From: Lactonifactor sp. BIOML-A5
Lineage (GTDB): Bacteria > Bacillota > Clostridia > Lachnospirales > Lachnospiraceae
Assembly (NCBI RefSeq): GCF_009677585.1
Contig: NZ_WKYV01000024.1
Location: 21,449 to 85,448 of the forward strand
Length of the DNA stretch: 64,000 nucleotides
Direction: 5' to 3'
The position numbers were made by a program, and so were the translations under genes. Shown in pieces: positions 1 through 8,910 of the stretch (within the stretch, counting starts at the first letter, position 1; the number at the start of each line of letters is the position of its first letter). A model generated the notes under the pieces. It did not search any database. It was not told the DNA's origin and worked only from the letters and a program-made list of their open reading frames with translations.

Positions 1-286
1 GTGAATGTGAAGTGAGTCTCTGCCAGCGCAAGGGAGGAGGTCTTGGGGCCAGGGGTACTGTGTGGAGCTGCGCAGACTACGGAGTGCGTCCGAAGATCCA
101 CTGCCGGCGGTCACTTAGGAGCGAAGGCTTTCCTGAGCTTCTTAGTGAACGGCCAGGCAGTTAGCTAAGGAGAAACGCAGTAGCAAGCAGATCCACACAG
201 TACCCCTGGCCCCAAGACCTCCTCCCTTGACCGTCCGTCTGCGACACATCGCTCCCCGACTATATAACTCCGAACTTCACATACAC
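1..286. ncRNA. Candidate large structured RNA (or long inverted-repeat element)
   Basis: Positions 29-66 are a perfect 38-base reverse complement of 192-229, enclosing 125 bases. An outer helix pairs 1-13 with 274-286 (12 of 13 pairs). The enclosed part folds further: ACTGCC (about 100-105) with GGCAGT (about 156-161), a CACTTA/TAGTG hairpin inside it, and a small CGCA/TGCG hairpin near 71-89. No open reading frame explains this. A nested architecture of roughly 290 nt suits a large non-coding RNA; families found in Clostridia such as raiA-type RNA are worth testing, but I cannot identify the family, and the strand is not determined. A perfect 38-bp stem could also mark a palindromic mobile remnant. 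Confidence 0.5.
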
Positions 287-298
287 AAAACTATAATT

Positions 299-1024
299 TT
301 ATGCTAAAAGCCAATACCGCACCCCACACAATAAAAGCAAATGTACCGGATAAAAGAAGTAAAACAGATACTTCAGCCTCAGCCCTCTTTCTCCGTTATA
401 CAGATTGATAGGTACAAATGCAATGCAGGCCGGCGGCTCCCAGAGAAGGGAGATACATCCGAAGAGTGTCCGCTCTACCCGTCTGTATCTGAAAAGGTAG
501 AGAATAACAATCAGGGCTACCCCCTTGAAGTCGTAGTCTGTGCGCATCAGATAAGCCAGGCCCATGCCGCCTGCCAGGCCAAGGAGCATGATATAAGGTT
601 TATCGGAATACTTTTCGATGATGACCAATACCAGAAATCCGAGGAACAATGTAAACATGACATTCTGGGATGTGAATTCTAAAATTCCCTGATTAAAAGC
701 AATATCAAAGGGAAATTCTGACAGCAGTGCAAACAGAAAGAGCCGGAACCCGTATTTCTTTTTATCTGAAGTATGTAGAAATCCTTCTACTAAAAGAAAA
801 CAAAAAATAGGAAACGAGGTGCGTCCGATAAAGCGGAGGACCCTGTCAATTTCCAGGATTTTTGTTATCTGCTCTGTTGTAACGGCAGTGCCGGAAGTGT
901 TGACATATTTCAGATAGTATCCATTTTCCAGTATGGCAGCTCCGATGTGGTCAATAAGCATGGTTACCATTGCTATGATTTTTAATGTGCTTCCGCTCAG
1001 GCAGGCATATTTTTTTTGTTCCAT
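299..1024 (-). CDS. TraX family membrane protein
   Basis: The 241-residue protein is very hydrophobic with about 7-8 membrane segments. The N-terminal stretch LKIIAMVTMLIDHIGA, followed by RFIGRTSFPIFCFLLVEGF, is typical of the TraX family, named for the enzyme that N-acetylates F pilin. Chromosomal TraX proteins of Firmicutes have no settled substrate, so an acyl-transfer role at the membrane is only inferred. The start is an ATG with a GGAG ribosome site just upstream on the minus strand. It is monocistronic and divergent from the glycosyltransferase operon at 1206. Confidence 0.85.
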   Translation of the reverse strand: MEQKKYACLSGSTLKIIAMVTMLIDHIGAAILENGYYLKYVNTSGTAVTTEQITKILEIDRVLRFIGRTSFPIFCFLLVEGFLHTSDKKKYGFRLFLFALLSEFPFDIAFNQGILEFTSQNVMFTLFLGFLVLVIIEKYSDKPYIMLLGLAGGMGLAYLMRTDYDFKGVALIVILYLFRYRRVERTLFGCISLLWEPPACIAFVPINLYNGERGLRLKYLFYFFYPVHLLLLCGVRYWLLA

Positions 1025-1205
1025 GTTGTTCTCTCCTACTCCTATATTTTCAGAATTATAGTATAACAGTAAGTAATTGAAAAAGCAAAAGGTGGTTTAA
1101 GAAATCCTTTAGAAAAACTTTAGAAAAGGAAGCACCTAATCTTTAGATTGTCTCTGTATGATATATTTAACAAGTTGAGAAAGAAAAAAAGTTAGGAGTG
1201 ATTCC

Positions 1206-2420
1206 ATGAAAATATTAATTACAACAGATTGGTATGCGCCCATTGTTAACGGGGTAGTAACTTCTGTATTAAATCTTAAAAGGGAACTGGAAGAAAGAGG
1301 ACATGATGTAAGAGTGCTGACACTGGCATCGGAAAAGTATTCGTATAAAGAAAATAATATATATTATCTGAAGTCATATGACTTTGGAAAGATTTATCCA
1401 AATGCAAGGGCGACTATCTGTCACAGAGAGGAGCTGGTTGAAGAACTTATTCAGTGGTCACCGGATGTAATTCACTCTCAGTGTGAATTTATGACATTTC
1501 CATACGCAGTGAAGATCAGTAAGAAATGCCATTGTCCGGTTGTTCACACCTACCATACCGTATATGAAGACTATACTCATTATTTTTCTCCGAGCAAAAC
1601 TGTGGGAAGAAAGGTAGTGGCCGTATGGAGCAGAAAGCTTCTTGATAAAGTAGATGCAGTAATTGTGCCTACAGCAAAAGTGAGAAATCTTTTGTATGAA
1701 TATCAGGTAGAGCAGCAGATAGAAGTTATTCCCACGGGGATTGACCTGAGAAAATATTCTGCAAGAATCACTGAGGATGAGAGGGCAAGAAGAAAAGAAC
1801 TATTGGGAATTCCAAAGGAGAATAAGGTTCTGGTTAATGTCGGACGCCTTGCGAAGGAAAAAAATCTGGCAGAGATATTAGAATATATGAAAAAAATGGA
1901 CAGAAAGGATCTTACGCTGCTTTTGGTAGGGGATGGTCCTTACAGAGAGGAACTGGAGAAAAAAACAAAGGAAATGGAACTGGAAGGCCAGGTGGTATTT
2001 GCCGGAATGATAGATCCCAGTGAAGTGGGAAGTTATTATCAGCTGGGAGATGTATTTGTAAGTGCGTCCAACAGTGAGACACAAGGTCTGACCTATCTGG
2101 AAGCTCTGGCAAGCGGGATTCCTGCGCTGTGCCGGAAAGATGAGTGTCTGGACGGGGTAATCACAGACGGTTATAACGGGTTCCAGTATGATTCTTATGA
2201 GTACTTTAAGATGCATCTGGAGTATATGCTGGCGGATGAGGAGAGACGTCTGGTGATGGCAGAACAGGCAATGGATGATGCAGTCAGGTTTTCTACCTGG
2301 GAATTCGGCAATCGTGCAGAACAGCTTTACCGGCAGGTGATTGGCGTACAGGCAGCCAAGGATTATACAGGGTATCTTTTGGGTTGGATTCATAATATGG
2401 TGATAAGGAGGAATTCATAA
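1206..2420 (+). CDS. GT4 glycosyltransferase (monoglucosyl-diacylglycerol synthase-like)
   Basis: This 404-residue GT-B fold enzyme has an N-terminal acceptor domain beginning MKILITTDWYAPIVNGVVTS and a C-terminal nucleotide-sugar domain (from about residue 195, LVNVGRLAKEKN). The GT4 EX7E motif is visible around residue 297 (SETQGLTYLEAL). The sequence style matches the Firmicutes enzymes that transfer glucose to diacylglycerol (LafA/ALmgs type) at the inner face of the membrane. The next gene, another GT4, begins at the stop codon, so the two are translationally coupled and probably add successive sugars to a glycolipid. The exact sugar and acceptor are inferred from context. Confidence 0.82.
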   Translation: MKILITTDWYAPIVNGVVTSVLNLKRELEERGHDVRVLTLASEKYSYKENNIYYLKSYDFGKIYPNARATICHREELVEELIQWSPDVIHSQCEFMTFPYAVKISKKCHCPVVHTYHTVYEDYTHYFSPSKTVGRKVVAVWSRKLLDKVDAVIVPTAKVRNLLYEYQVEQQIEVIPTGIDLRKYSARITEDERARRKELLGIPKENKVLVNVGRLAKEKNLAEILEYMKKMDRKDLTLLLVGDGPYREELEKKTKEMELEGQVVFAGMIDPSEVGSYYQLGDVFVSASNSETQGLTYLEALASGIPALCRKDECLDGVITDGYNGFQYDSYEYFKMHLEYMLADEERRLVMAEQAMDDAVRFSTWEFGNRAEQLYRQVIGVQAAKDYTGYLLGWIHNMVIRRNS

Positions 2421-3511
2421 TGTATAAAATAAATATGATGTCTAAGGCAGATATGGTGAAGGGACATGGAGTGCTGTCCGCACATGATGAACAGGTGGCG
2501 CTGGTAAAGGAAGAATTAAAGGATCTATTTCGGGTGGAAGAAAACGGAAAGGCTCCAAGTGAAATAACCCATTACCATTCAATCAACCCTGGTTTTTATC
2601 TGTCCATTCCATTCAGAAAAAGACAGGGGAGTACAGTAGGATATGTGCATTTTTTACCGGAGACCGTTGATAACAGCATCCGCCTCCCCCGTCTGGCAAG
2701 AAAGATTTTTTACAAATACATGCTTTCCTTTTATAAAAAAATGGATTATCTTGTTACCGTAAACCCTTATTTTATTGATGTCTTAGAAACCTACGGAATT
2801 TCAAGAGATAAAGTAACTTATATCCCCAACTTTGTATCAGATGAAGATTTCTATCCTCTTACCATGGACCGTCAGAAGATGATAAGGAAGGAATATGGGA
2901 TTGAAGAGGATAAGTTTACAGTACTCTGTGTTGGGCAGCTCCAAAAAAGAAAAGGAGTTATGGAGTTTGTGGACATTGCCAGAAAAATGCCGGAAATGCA
3001 GTTTGTATGGGCCGGAGGGTTTTCTTTTGGTAAAATTACGGACGGTTATGAGGAGATACGGCAGATGATGAAACATCTCCCCGCCAATGTTAAATTCCTT
3101 GGCATGGTGGACAGGGAGAAAATGAATGACATCTATAATATGGCAAATGTAATGTTTCTGCCTTCCTTTGAAGAACTGTTTCCAATGACTATCCTGGAAT
3201 CCATGAACTGCGGTATCCCTATCCTGGTGAGGGATTTGGACATTTATAAACCAATTCTTTTTGATTATGTGTTAAAAGGGGAGTCCAGAGAGGAATTCCA
3301 GATTTTACTGAAAAGACTTCAGAATGAACCGGATTTTTATATGGAAGCATCCCATAAAGCATTTGAGGGTCATGAGTTTTACAGCAGAGAACATGTAGGG
3401 AAAATGTGGAGAGATTTCTACATTGGTATACTGAAAGAACAGGGAAACAGTCTTGTTCGCTACAATACGGCGAGAAGTATCTATGAGGTGGTTACAAAAA
3501 ATGGCAACTAA
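2420..3511 (+). CDS. GT4 glycosyltransferase (second sugar, LafB-like)
   Basis: A second GT4 enzyme, 363 residues. The N-terminus (MMSKADMVKGHGVLSAHDEQ) resembles LafB-type enzymes that extend monoglucosyl-diacylglycerol to a diglycosyl lipid. The C-terminal donor domain contains LCVGQLQKRKG (around residue 170) and the EX7E motif in FEELFPMTILESM (about 252-264). The start overlaps the preceding stop by one base and the stop overlaps the next gene by 11 bases, so the three genes form one operon. A role in membrane glycolipid anchors is an inference from family resemblance and gene order. Confidence 0.8.
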   Translation: MYKINMMSKADMVKGHGVLSAHDEQVALVKEELKDLFRVEENGKAPSEITHYHSINPGFYLSIPFRKRQGSTVGYVHFLPETVDNSIRLPRLARKIFYKYMLSFYKKMDYLVTVNPYFIDVLETYGISRDKVTYIPNFVSDEDFYPLTMDRQKMIRKEYGIEEDKFTVLCVGQLQKRKGVMEFVDIARKMPEMQFVWAGGFSFGKITDGYEEIRQMMKHLPANVKFLGMVDREKMNDIYNMANVMFLPSFEELFPMTILESMNCGIPILVRDLDIYKPILFDYVLKGESREEFQILLKRLQNEPDFYMEASHKAFEGHEFYSREHVGKMWRDFYIGILKEQGNSLVRYNTARSIYEVVTKNGN

Positions 3512-4124
3512 AGCAAAAGAGATCTGTATTGATAACAATAAAAGAACAGCAATGCTTCTGAATGTGAGCACAGTGGTCGGCCTGATTTTAATGACACTCT
3601 TTATCATCTACGGGGTACAGAATAAAATCTTTTCCTCCCAGGAGGCACTGTCACAATTTTTGGGAAGATTCGGATTTTGGGCTCCCTTTATTTTCATAAT
3701 GGTTCAAATTGTTCAGGTAGTAATTCCAATTCTGCCCGGAGCAATCGGCTGTCTGGGAGGCGTGCTCATCTTTGGTCCTGTGTGGGGGTTCGTATATAAT
3801 TACATAGGAATCTGCATCGGATCCGTTTTGGCCTTCAGACTTTCCAAACAATATGGGCGGCCTTTTGTCCGGTCAATGGTAAAAGAAAAGTCATATAACA
3901 AATATATAACATGGCTGGAAAAAGGAGATAAATTTGATAAAGCCTTTGCCATAGCAATCTTTCTGCCTGTAGCACCGGACGATCTTCTCTGTTATATCGC
4001 AGGACTGACAAAAATGACATTAAAAAGATTTACGTGGATTATCCTTCTGGGGAAACCATTGTCTATTCTTATATATAGCTTAGGGCTTACAGGGATAATG
4101 GAAATTATAAAAAACTTCATATAG
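3501..4124 (+). CDS. TVP38/TMEM64 (DedA-like) membrane protein
   Basis: About 207 residues with five or six hydrophobic segments and the SNARE-assoc/VTT core, including PILPGAIGCLGGVLIFGP and the following GSVLAFRLSKQYGRP. Proteins of this class flip or transport polyprenyl or glycerophospholipids. An upstream in-frame ATG at 3453 exists, but I prefer 3501, which has GAGGTGG upstream and gives a normal N-terminus. It overlaps the preceding glycosyltransferase by 11 bases, so it may handle the lipid made by the two GT4 enzymes. The stop is followed immediately by a palindromic repeat at 4124-4204. Confidence 0.82.
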   Translation: MATKAKEICIDNNKRTAMLLNVSTVVGLILMTLFIIYGVQNKIFSSQEALSQFLGRFGFWAPFIFIMVQIVQVVIPILPGAIGCLGGVLIFGPVWGFVYNYIGICIGSVLAFRLSKQYGRPFVRSMVKEKSYNKYITWLEKGDKFDKAFAIAIFLPVAPDDLLCYIAGLTKMTLKRFTWIILLGKPLSILIYSLGLTGIMEIIKNFI

Positions 4125-4204
4125 GGACAGGGCGTACCGAAAATGGGACACCCGTGTTGTAATTTGGGACGTGTTCTTTCTAAAAGGAACACGTCCCAAA
4201 TTAC
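4124..4204. repeat. REP-like palindromic repeat, copy 1
   Basis: An ~80-base element starting GGGACAGGGC and ending in a long palindrome at 4161-4202 (16 perfectly paired bases per arm around TTTCTAAAAG). A second copy with roughly 80% identity and the same order of parts lies at 32185-32266. Both sit directly behind stop codons. The hairpin may serve as a transcription terminator here. The form is that of REP elements mobilised by RAYT-type transposases, though no such transposase is present in this window. Confidence 0.7.
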
Positions 4205-4216
4205 ATATATTGCCTG

Positions 4217-4276
4217 TTGACAAATATGTATATAGTGTGTATATTATATATATACAATAAAACTATATATATACAC
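4217..4276 (+). promoter_or_regulatory. SigA promoter with palindromic operator for the YtrA-type regulator
   Basis: TTGACA (4217-4222), 17-base spacer, TATATT (4240-4245). The -10 lies in an AT-rich inverted repeat GTGTATAT...ATATACAC (about 4236-4276), the usual layout for autoregulation by a GntR/YtrA repressor encoded immediately downstream. Confidence 0.65.
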
Positions 4277-4296
4277 TTCATGAAATGGAGAGGATT

Positions 4297-4671
4297 ATGA
4301 ACATAATAATCAGTAATTCAAGCGGTAAGCCCATCTATGAGCAGATAACGTCGCAGATGAAGCAGATGATTATGTCGGGTGAGCTCAGGCCGGGGGATGC
4401 CCTTCCTTCTATGCGGCTGCTGGCGAAGGAACTGAGAATCAGCGTGATCACCACGAAAAGGGCATATGAAGATCTGGAGCGGGATGGGTTTATCTGCACA
4501 CAAGTGGGAAAAGGAAGCTATGTCGCAGATACCAATCAGGATATCGTCAGAGAAGAACAGCTAAAGGCAATTGAAGAATACCTGGAGCAGGCAGTTGAGA
4601 AAGCAAAAGTAAGCGGGATTTCTTATGATGAAATAATAGAAATGCTGCGGATGATCTATGAGGAGGTATAG
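4297..4671 (+). CDS. GntR family regulator, YtrA subfamily
   Basis: About 124 residues: an N-terminal winged helix (KPIYEQITSQMKQMIMSGELRPGD, then ELRISVITTKRAYEDLERDG, residues ~10-70) with only a short C-terminal helical tail, the hallmark of the YtrA subfamily that controls neighbouring ABC exporters. An ATG at 4285 is also in frame; 4297 is preferred because GGAGAGG precedes it. The ABC ATPase starts 3 bases after the stop, so the regulator and transporter are one transcript that the regulator probably represses through the operator at 4217-4276. Confidence 0.87.
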   Translation: MNIIISNSSGKPIYEQITSQMKQMIMSGELRPGDALPSMRLLAKELRISVITTKRAYEDLERDGFICTQVGKGSYVADTNQDIVREEQLKAIEEYLEQAVEKAKVSGISYDEIIEMLRMIYEEV

Positions 4672-4674
4672 AAA

Positions 4675-5535
4675 ATGGAGACAGCAATCAGGTTAGAAAA
4701 TGTAGTGAAAAAGTACCCGAAATTCACCTTGGATCAGATTAATTTGGAGCTCCCGAAGGGGTGTATTATGGGACTCGTAGGGGAAAACGGCGCAGGTAAA
4801 ACTACGCTGATTAAGTGTATTTTAGGTTTGATAAGTTTGTCAGACGGCAGGATATATAAGGATGAAAAAGTCATTTCTGAGAAAGAAATTGAGTGGAAAA
4901 ATGATGTGGGAGTAGTGATGTCCGGTTCCAGTTTTCCCGGTAATTTGAATGCAAAACAAATTAATAAAATTATGGAGAACATATACTCACGGTGGGATAA
5001 AAACATCTTTTTTGACTATCTGAAGCAATTTCACATAGATGAAAACAAGTATACGAAAGACTATTCTACCGGTATGGCCATGAAGCTTCAGATTGCCGTG
5101 GCTTTTTCCCACAATGCCAAGCTTCTGCTGCTGGATGAGGCAACCAGCGGCCTGGATCCTGTGGTGAGGGATGAGATCCTGGAAATTCTGCAGAACTTTA
5201 TTCAGGACGAGGAATGTACTGTACTTTTTTCCTCTCACATTACCAGCGATTTAGAGAAAGTGGCTGACTATATTACCTTTCTCCACAAGGGAAAATTAAT
5301 TTTCAGTGAGAACAAAGATGAGCTTCTCTACAATTATGGAGTGGTTCGATGCTCAAAGGAGGATTACAAACGCATCGCTCCTGAACACGTGATAGGGCTG
5401 AGGAAAAACCAATTCGGATATGAAGTGATGGTGGATAACAGGATTGATATATCCAGGCAAAACAGGGACTGGGTAGTGGACACAACTACGTTAGAGGAAA
5501 TTATTTTATTCCAGATTAAGGGGGACGTACTATGA
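4675..5535 (+). CDS. ABC transporter ATP-binding protein
   Basis: A 286-residue single ATPase domain. Walker A is GENGAGKTTL (around residue 37); the signature motif is a divergent YSTGMAMKLQIA; Walker B and D-loop are LLLLDEATSGLDP (about 151-163); the switch His is in SSHI. The last ~70 residues form the C-terminal extension seen in YtrB-like exporters. It overlaps the permease gene by four bases (ATGA). Together with the regulator this is a YtrA-type drug or cell-envelope stress exporter; the substrate is unknown. Confidence 0.87.
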   Translation: METAIRLENVVKKYPKFTLDQINLELPKGCIMGLVGENGAGKTTLIKCILGLISLSDGRIYKDEKVISEKEIEWKNDVGVVMSGSSFPGNLNAKQINKIMENIYSRWDKNIFFDYLKQFHIDENKYTKDYSTGMAMKLQIAVAFSHNAKLLLLDEATSGLDPVVRDEILEILQNFIQDEECTVLFSSHITSDLEKVADYITFLHKGKLIFSENKDELLYNYGVVRCSKEDYKRIAPEHVIGLRKNQFGYEVMVDNRIDISRQNRDWVVDTTTLEEIILFQIKGDVL

Positions 5536-6167
5536 AGGGATTAGTTTTAAAAGATTTGTACAGTGTAAAAAAATATATGAGGCAATACGTACTATTCTTT
5601 GCTGTTTTTACAGTTGTGGGAATTATGCTTAAAATGCCTGCTTATATAGGATTCCTGGGGGCCTTTTATGGCATGAGCCTGTTTATCAGCACGTTTAACA
5701 CCGATGAGTTTTTCCATTGGGAAGCATATGTGCTTACAGGTCCTTTGTCCAGACGGGATTTGGTAAAAGGGAAATATGTACTGATGATTCTCCTAATGGG
5801 GAGTGCAGCGGTTATTGCTATTTTGGGTGAACTGGCAGTGTGTGTGATTACAAAATTATCCGTAACAGAAAATTTTGCAGCTGGTCTGTCTATGATGATT
5901 TATATTTTCTTAATAATGTCAGTGGTAATACCTTTGATTTATAAATTTGGCAGCGAAAAAGCCAGGACTTCCATGATACTTATTTTCGTTGTCCCGGTCG
6001 TGTCTGTGGCTCTTATCGGCAAGATTGCTGGAACAGAAAATGTGAATGAATTTTTGGAGCATATTTCCTGGCCCGCAGTGGCTGTAGGAGCAGTGATCCT
6101 ATGCATCATGGCCCTGATCCTTTCCTATATTATTTCACTAAAAATTATAGAAAAGAAGGAATTTTAG
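5532..6167 (+). CDS. ABC-2 type transporter permease
   Basis: A 211-residue hydrophobic protein with about six membrane segments, ending in a charged KIIEKKEF tail. The context (four-base overlap with the ATPase, upstream YtrA-type regulator) identifies it as the membrane partner. The sequence resembles the small ABC-2 permeases of ytr-type operons. Substrate unknown. Confidence 0.8.
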   Translation: MKGLVLKDLYSVKKYMRQYVLFFAVFTVVGIMLKMPAYIGFLGAFYGMSLFISTFNTDEFFHWEAYVLTGPLSRRDLVKGKYVLMILLMGSAAVIAILGELAVCVITKLSVTENFAAGLSMMIYIFLIMSVVIPLIYKFGSEKARTSMILIFVVPVVSVALIGKIAGTENVNEFLEHISWPAVAVGAVILCIMALILSYIISLKIIEKKEF

Positions 6168-6287
6168 AATTTTATTTTGGCACTTTTCCAGTAGATTTTT
6201 TTGTCAGATTATGAGAAAATATTATCAAGTGCGATGTTAAATACTAACGAGCCTTAAGTCTATTCTATACTTGAAAGGAGTTTTAAA

Positions 6288-6980
6288 ATGATTTATTCAC
6301 ACGAAGTAGAAATGATGTGCCCGGTGGCACAGGGCGTGAACCACGGCGCAGCTCCAATTCCGGAAGAAGCAAAATGGGTAAAAGCGAAAGAAATTAAAGA
6401 TATTTCAGGTTTAACACATGGTGTGGGCTGGTGTGCTCCTCAGCAGGGAACCTGCAAGTTAACTTTAAATGTTAAGGAAGGTATTATCCAGGAAGCATTG
6501 GTTGAGACCATCGGATGTTCAGGTATGACTCACTCCGCAGCTATGGCATCTGAGATTTTACCGGGAAGAACCATTTTGGAAGCTCTGAATACAGACCTGG
6601 TTTGTGATGCTATCAACACCGCAATGAGAGAATTATTCTTACAGATTGTGTACGGAAGATCTCAGAGTGCTTTCTCTGAAGACGGACTCCCTGTAGGCGC
6701 AGGTCTGGAGGATTTAGGAAAAGGCTTAAGATCTCAGGTTGGTACTATGTATGGAACCCTTGCAAAGGGCCCTCGCTATCTGGAAATGACAGACGGTTAC
6801 GTTACAGGTATCGCTTTAAATGAAGATGATGAAATCATTGGCTACAAATTTGTCAGCTTTGGAAAGATGATGGACTTCATCAAGGCTGGAGACGATGCCA
6901 ACACTGCATTTGAAAAAGCTCAGGGACAGTATGGCCGTGTAGATGACGCAGTGAAAATTATTGACCCAAGAAAAGAGTAA
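6288..6980 (+). CDS. NifU-like iron-sulfur cluster assembly scaffold protein
   Basis: This 230-residue protein has conserved cysteines in GWCAPQQGTCKL, TIGCSGMTHSAAM and LVCDAIN, a pattern reminiscent of the NifU/IscU N-terminal scaffold (compare the GC-x-A motif followed by an amphipathic helix). It is routinely found in Clostridia next to the GGGtGRT protein, as here, 48 bases upstream of it with a good AGGAGG between them. It is assumed to build or carry an Fe-S cluster for the partner, but no enzyme activity is established. Confidence 0.78.
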   Translation: MIYSHEVEMMCPVAQGVNHGAAPIPEEAKWVKAKEIKDISGLTHGVGWCAPQQGTCKLTLNVKEGIIQEALVETIGCSGMTHSAAMASEILPGRTILEALNTDLVCDAINTAMRELFLQIVYGRSQSAFSEDGLPVGAGLEDLGKGLRSQVGTMYGTLAKGPRYLEMTDGYVTGIALNEDDEIIGYKFVSFGKMMDFIKAGDDANTAFEKAQGQYGRVDDAVKIIDPRKE

Positions 6981-7028
6981 TCAGATACTCTTTAAAGTCT
7001 GCCGTAGAAAGAATAGGAGGATAAATTA

Positions 7029-8039
7029 ATGGCTTTATTTGAATCATATGAAAGAAGAGAGAAACAAATTCTTGCTGTATTAAATCAGTATGGAATTAAT
7101 TCTATCGAAGAAGCTGCAGAAGTTACAAAAGCAGCTGGTTTAGATGTATATAACATGGTAGAGGGTATTCAGCCAATCTGCTTTGAGAATGCAAAATGGG
7201 CTTACACCGTAGGTGCAGCGATTGCAATAAAAAAAGGCTGCAGAAGAGCAGCAGATGCAGCAGCAGCAATCGGTGAAGGGCTTCAGTCTTTCTGTATCCC
7301 GGGTTCTGTAGCAGATCAGCGTAAGGTTGGTCTGGGACACGGCAATTTGGGTAAGATGCTTCTGGAAGAGGATACCAAGTGTTTTGCTTTCTTAGCAGGC
7401 CATGAATCTTTCGCTGCAGCGGAAGGTGCCATCGGTATCGCTGAAAAAGCCAATAAAGTACGAAAAGAGCCCCTTCGTGTTATCTTAAATGGTCTTGGTA
7501 AAGATGCCGCTCAGATTATTGCCAGAATCAATGGATTTACATATGTAGAGACAGAGATGGATTATCATACAGGCGAAGTGAAGGAAGTATTCAGAAAAGC
7601 ATATTCCACAGGTCTTCGCGCAAAAGTTAATTGCTATGGTGCTAACGATGTAGTTGAGGGTGTTGCTATTATGCACAAGGAAGGTGTTGACGTATCTATT
7701 ACAGGTAACTCCACCAATCCAACCAGATTCCAGCACCCGGTTGCAGGTACTTACAAGAAGGAATGCATTGAGATGGGCAAAAAGTACTTCTCCGTAGCAT
7801 CCGGCGGTGGTACAGGCAGAACACTTCATCCTGACAATATGGCTGCAGGTCCTGCTTCTTATGGTATGACAGATACCATGGGACGTATGCACTCAGACGC
7901 ACAGTTTGCCGGTTCCTCTTCCGTTCCTGCTCATGTTGAGATGATGGGACTTATTGGAGCTGGTAATAACCCTATGGTTGGAATGACAGTGGCCGTGGCA
8001 GTAGCTGTTGAAGAAGCGGCGAAAGCTGGGAAGTTCTAA
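7029..8039 (+). CDS. GGGtGRT protein
   Basis: A 336-residue member of the family named after its motif, visible as SGGGTGRTLHPDN at about residues 257-269. The protein is glycine- and alanine-rich with no membrane segments. Its biochemical role is not known. It is strongly linked to the NifU-like gene directly upstream, with which it shares an operon ending at the terminator at 8068-8103. Codon use (ggt, ctt, gtt rich) suggests high expression compared with the neighbours. Confidence 0.88.
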   Translation: MALFESYERREKQILAVLNQYGINSIEEAAEVTKAAGLDVYNMVEGIQPICFENAKWAYTVGAAIAIKKGCRRAADAAAAIGEGLQSFCIPGSVADQRKVGLGHGNLGKMLLEEDTKCFAFLAGHESFAAAEGAIGIAEKANKVRKEPLRVILNGLGKDAAQIIARINGFTYVETEMDYHTGEVKEVFRKAYSTGLRAKVNCYGANDVVEGVAIMHKEGVDVSITGNSTNPTRFQHPVAGTYKKECIEMGKKYFSVASGGGTGRTLHPDNMAAGPASYGMTDTMGRMHSDAQFAGSSSVPAHVEMMGLIGAGNNPMVGMTVAVAVAVEEAAKAGKF

Positions 8040-8067
8040 AGTAATTGGATTATTAAGAGGCTATTTT

Positions 8068-8103
8068 AAAACCGCACTAACTTTTATGGTTGGTGCGGTT
8101 TTT
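8068..8103 (+). terminator. Rho-independent terminator after the GGGtGRT gene
   Basis: AACCGCAC (8070-8077) pairs with GTGCGGTT (8093-8100) and is followed by a T-run. It lies about 30 bases behind the stop codon at 8039. Confidence 0.85.
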
Positions 8104-8302
8104 GAGACTGTGAATATGATTGTTATACTTGATAGTCCAGAGATTTATTCAGAATATGCGCCATATTCTTATGTGGAGGACATGAAACAATTTATAGATA
8201 TGGTTAGTCAAATGAACCGTGTGGCATAGGTGATTAAAAAATATTATGGAGCTGTCAGTAGTGCACAGCAGGGAAATTCTAATAAAATCGCAGATTGCAG
8301 AG

Positions 8303-8340
8303 ATTAAAAATGGCCGCTATCAAAAGCGGCCATTTTTAAT
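8303..8340. terminator. Bidirectional terminator
   Basis: An almost perfect palindrome, ATTAAAAATGGCCGCT with AGCGGCCATTTTTAAT around a short loop, with A-run and T-run flanks that work on both strands. It closes the minus-strand lipoprotein gene ending at 8353. Confidence 0.85.
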
Positions 8341-8352
8341 CTCTTTTCTTTT

Positions 8353-8910
8353 TTATTCTGCCTTCACCTCATAGGATGCACTCTTATATGTCACCACATC
8401 CCCGGTAGGTTCATCGTCCGCGTACTGCATCACTTCAACCTTATGTGTCCCTACAGCAATTGCATCGTCCCCCAGATCTACAGAATAGGAGGAATCAGAC
8501 AATTGTTCCTGGGCGGCTAACAGTCCGTCAACGTAGATATAGGACTGTTTGGAACCGTCGAATCCTTTTGTGTTTACTTCAATCATAATGACGGCAGCGC
8601 CTTCCTTGGTATAGATGACAGGCACCTTGCCGTCCTCGGAGGTTTCGTCTGCACAGGCAATATACATGGTACCGTCCCCAGTGTCCTTATAGTCGCCGGC
8701 AGGCATCTCTTCTTTGGGCTGCTCAGCAGGTCCTGTTTCTGACTGCTTGACATTATCGTCTGCAGTGTCCTGATCAGCGGGAGAGGCGGGAGTTTGTTCT
8801 TCGGTAGACTCCTGTTTATTATCTTTGGATTTGGTGTCTCCTCCTCTGCAGCCCAGCATACCTATGGAAACGGATACACACATCAGAAGTATTACAAGTT
8901 TTTTCTTCAT
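8353..8910 (-). CDS. Secreted lipoprotein of unknown function
   Basis: A 185-residue protein with a lipoprotein signal peptide (KKKLVILLMCVSVSIGMLGC, lipid-modified Cys ~21). A low-complexity acidic linker rich in D, E, Q, S and T follows (residues ~25-75). The C-terminal ~100 residues form a compact, probably beta-rich domain. It carries no motif I recognise. Monocistronic between the bidirectional terminator and its own promoter region. Confidence 0.75.
   Translation of the reverse strand: MKKKLVILLMCVSVSIGMLGCRGGDTKSKDNKQESTEEQTPASPADQDTADDNVKQSETGPAEQPKEEMPAGDYKDTGDGTMYIACADETSEDGKVPVIYTKEGAAVIMIEVNTKGFDGSKQSYIYVDGLLAAQEQLSDSSYSVDLGDDAIAVGTHKVEVMQYADDEPTGDVVTYKSASYEVKAE

Noticed and set aside
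341..682. Plus-strand frame of 113 codons
   Set aside because: Antisense to the TraX gene, lacks a ribosome site and has no protein-like composition.
8008..8229. Plus-strand frame of 73 codons after the GGGtGRT gene
   Set aside because: It begins inside that gene, runs through its terminator hairpin and has no ribosome site.
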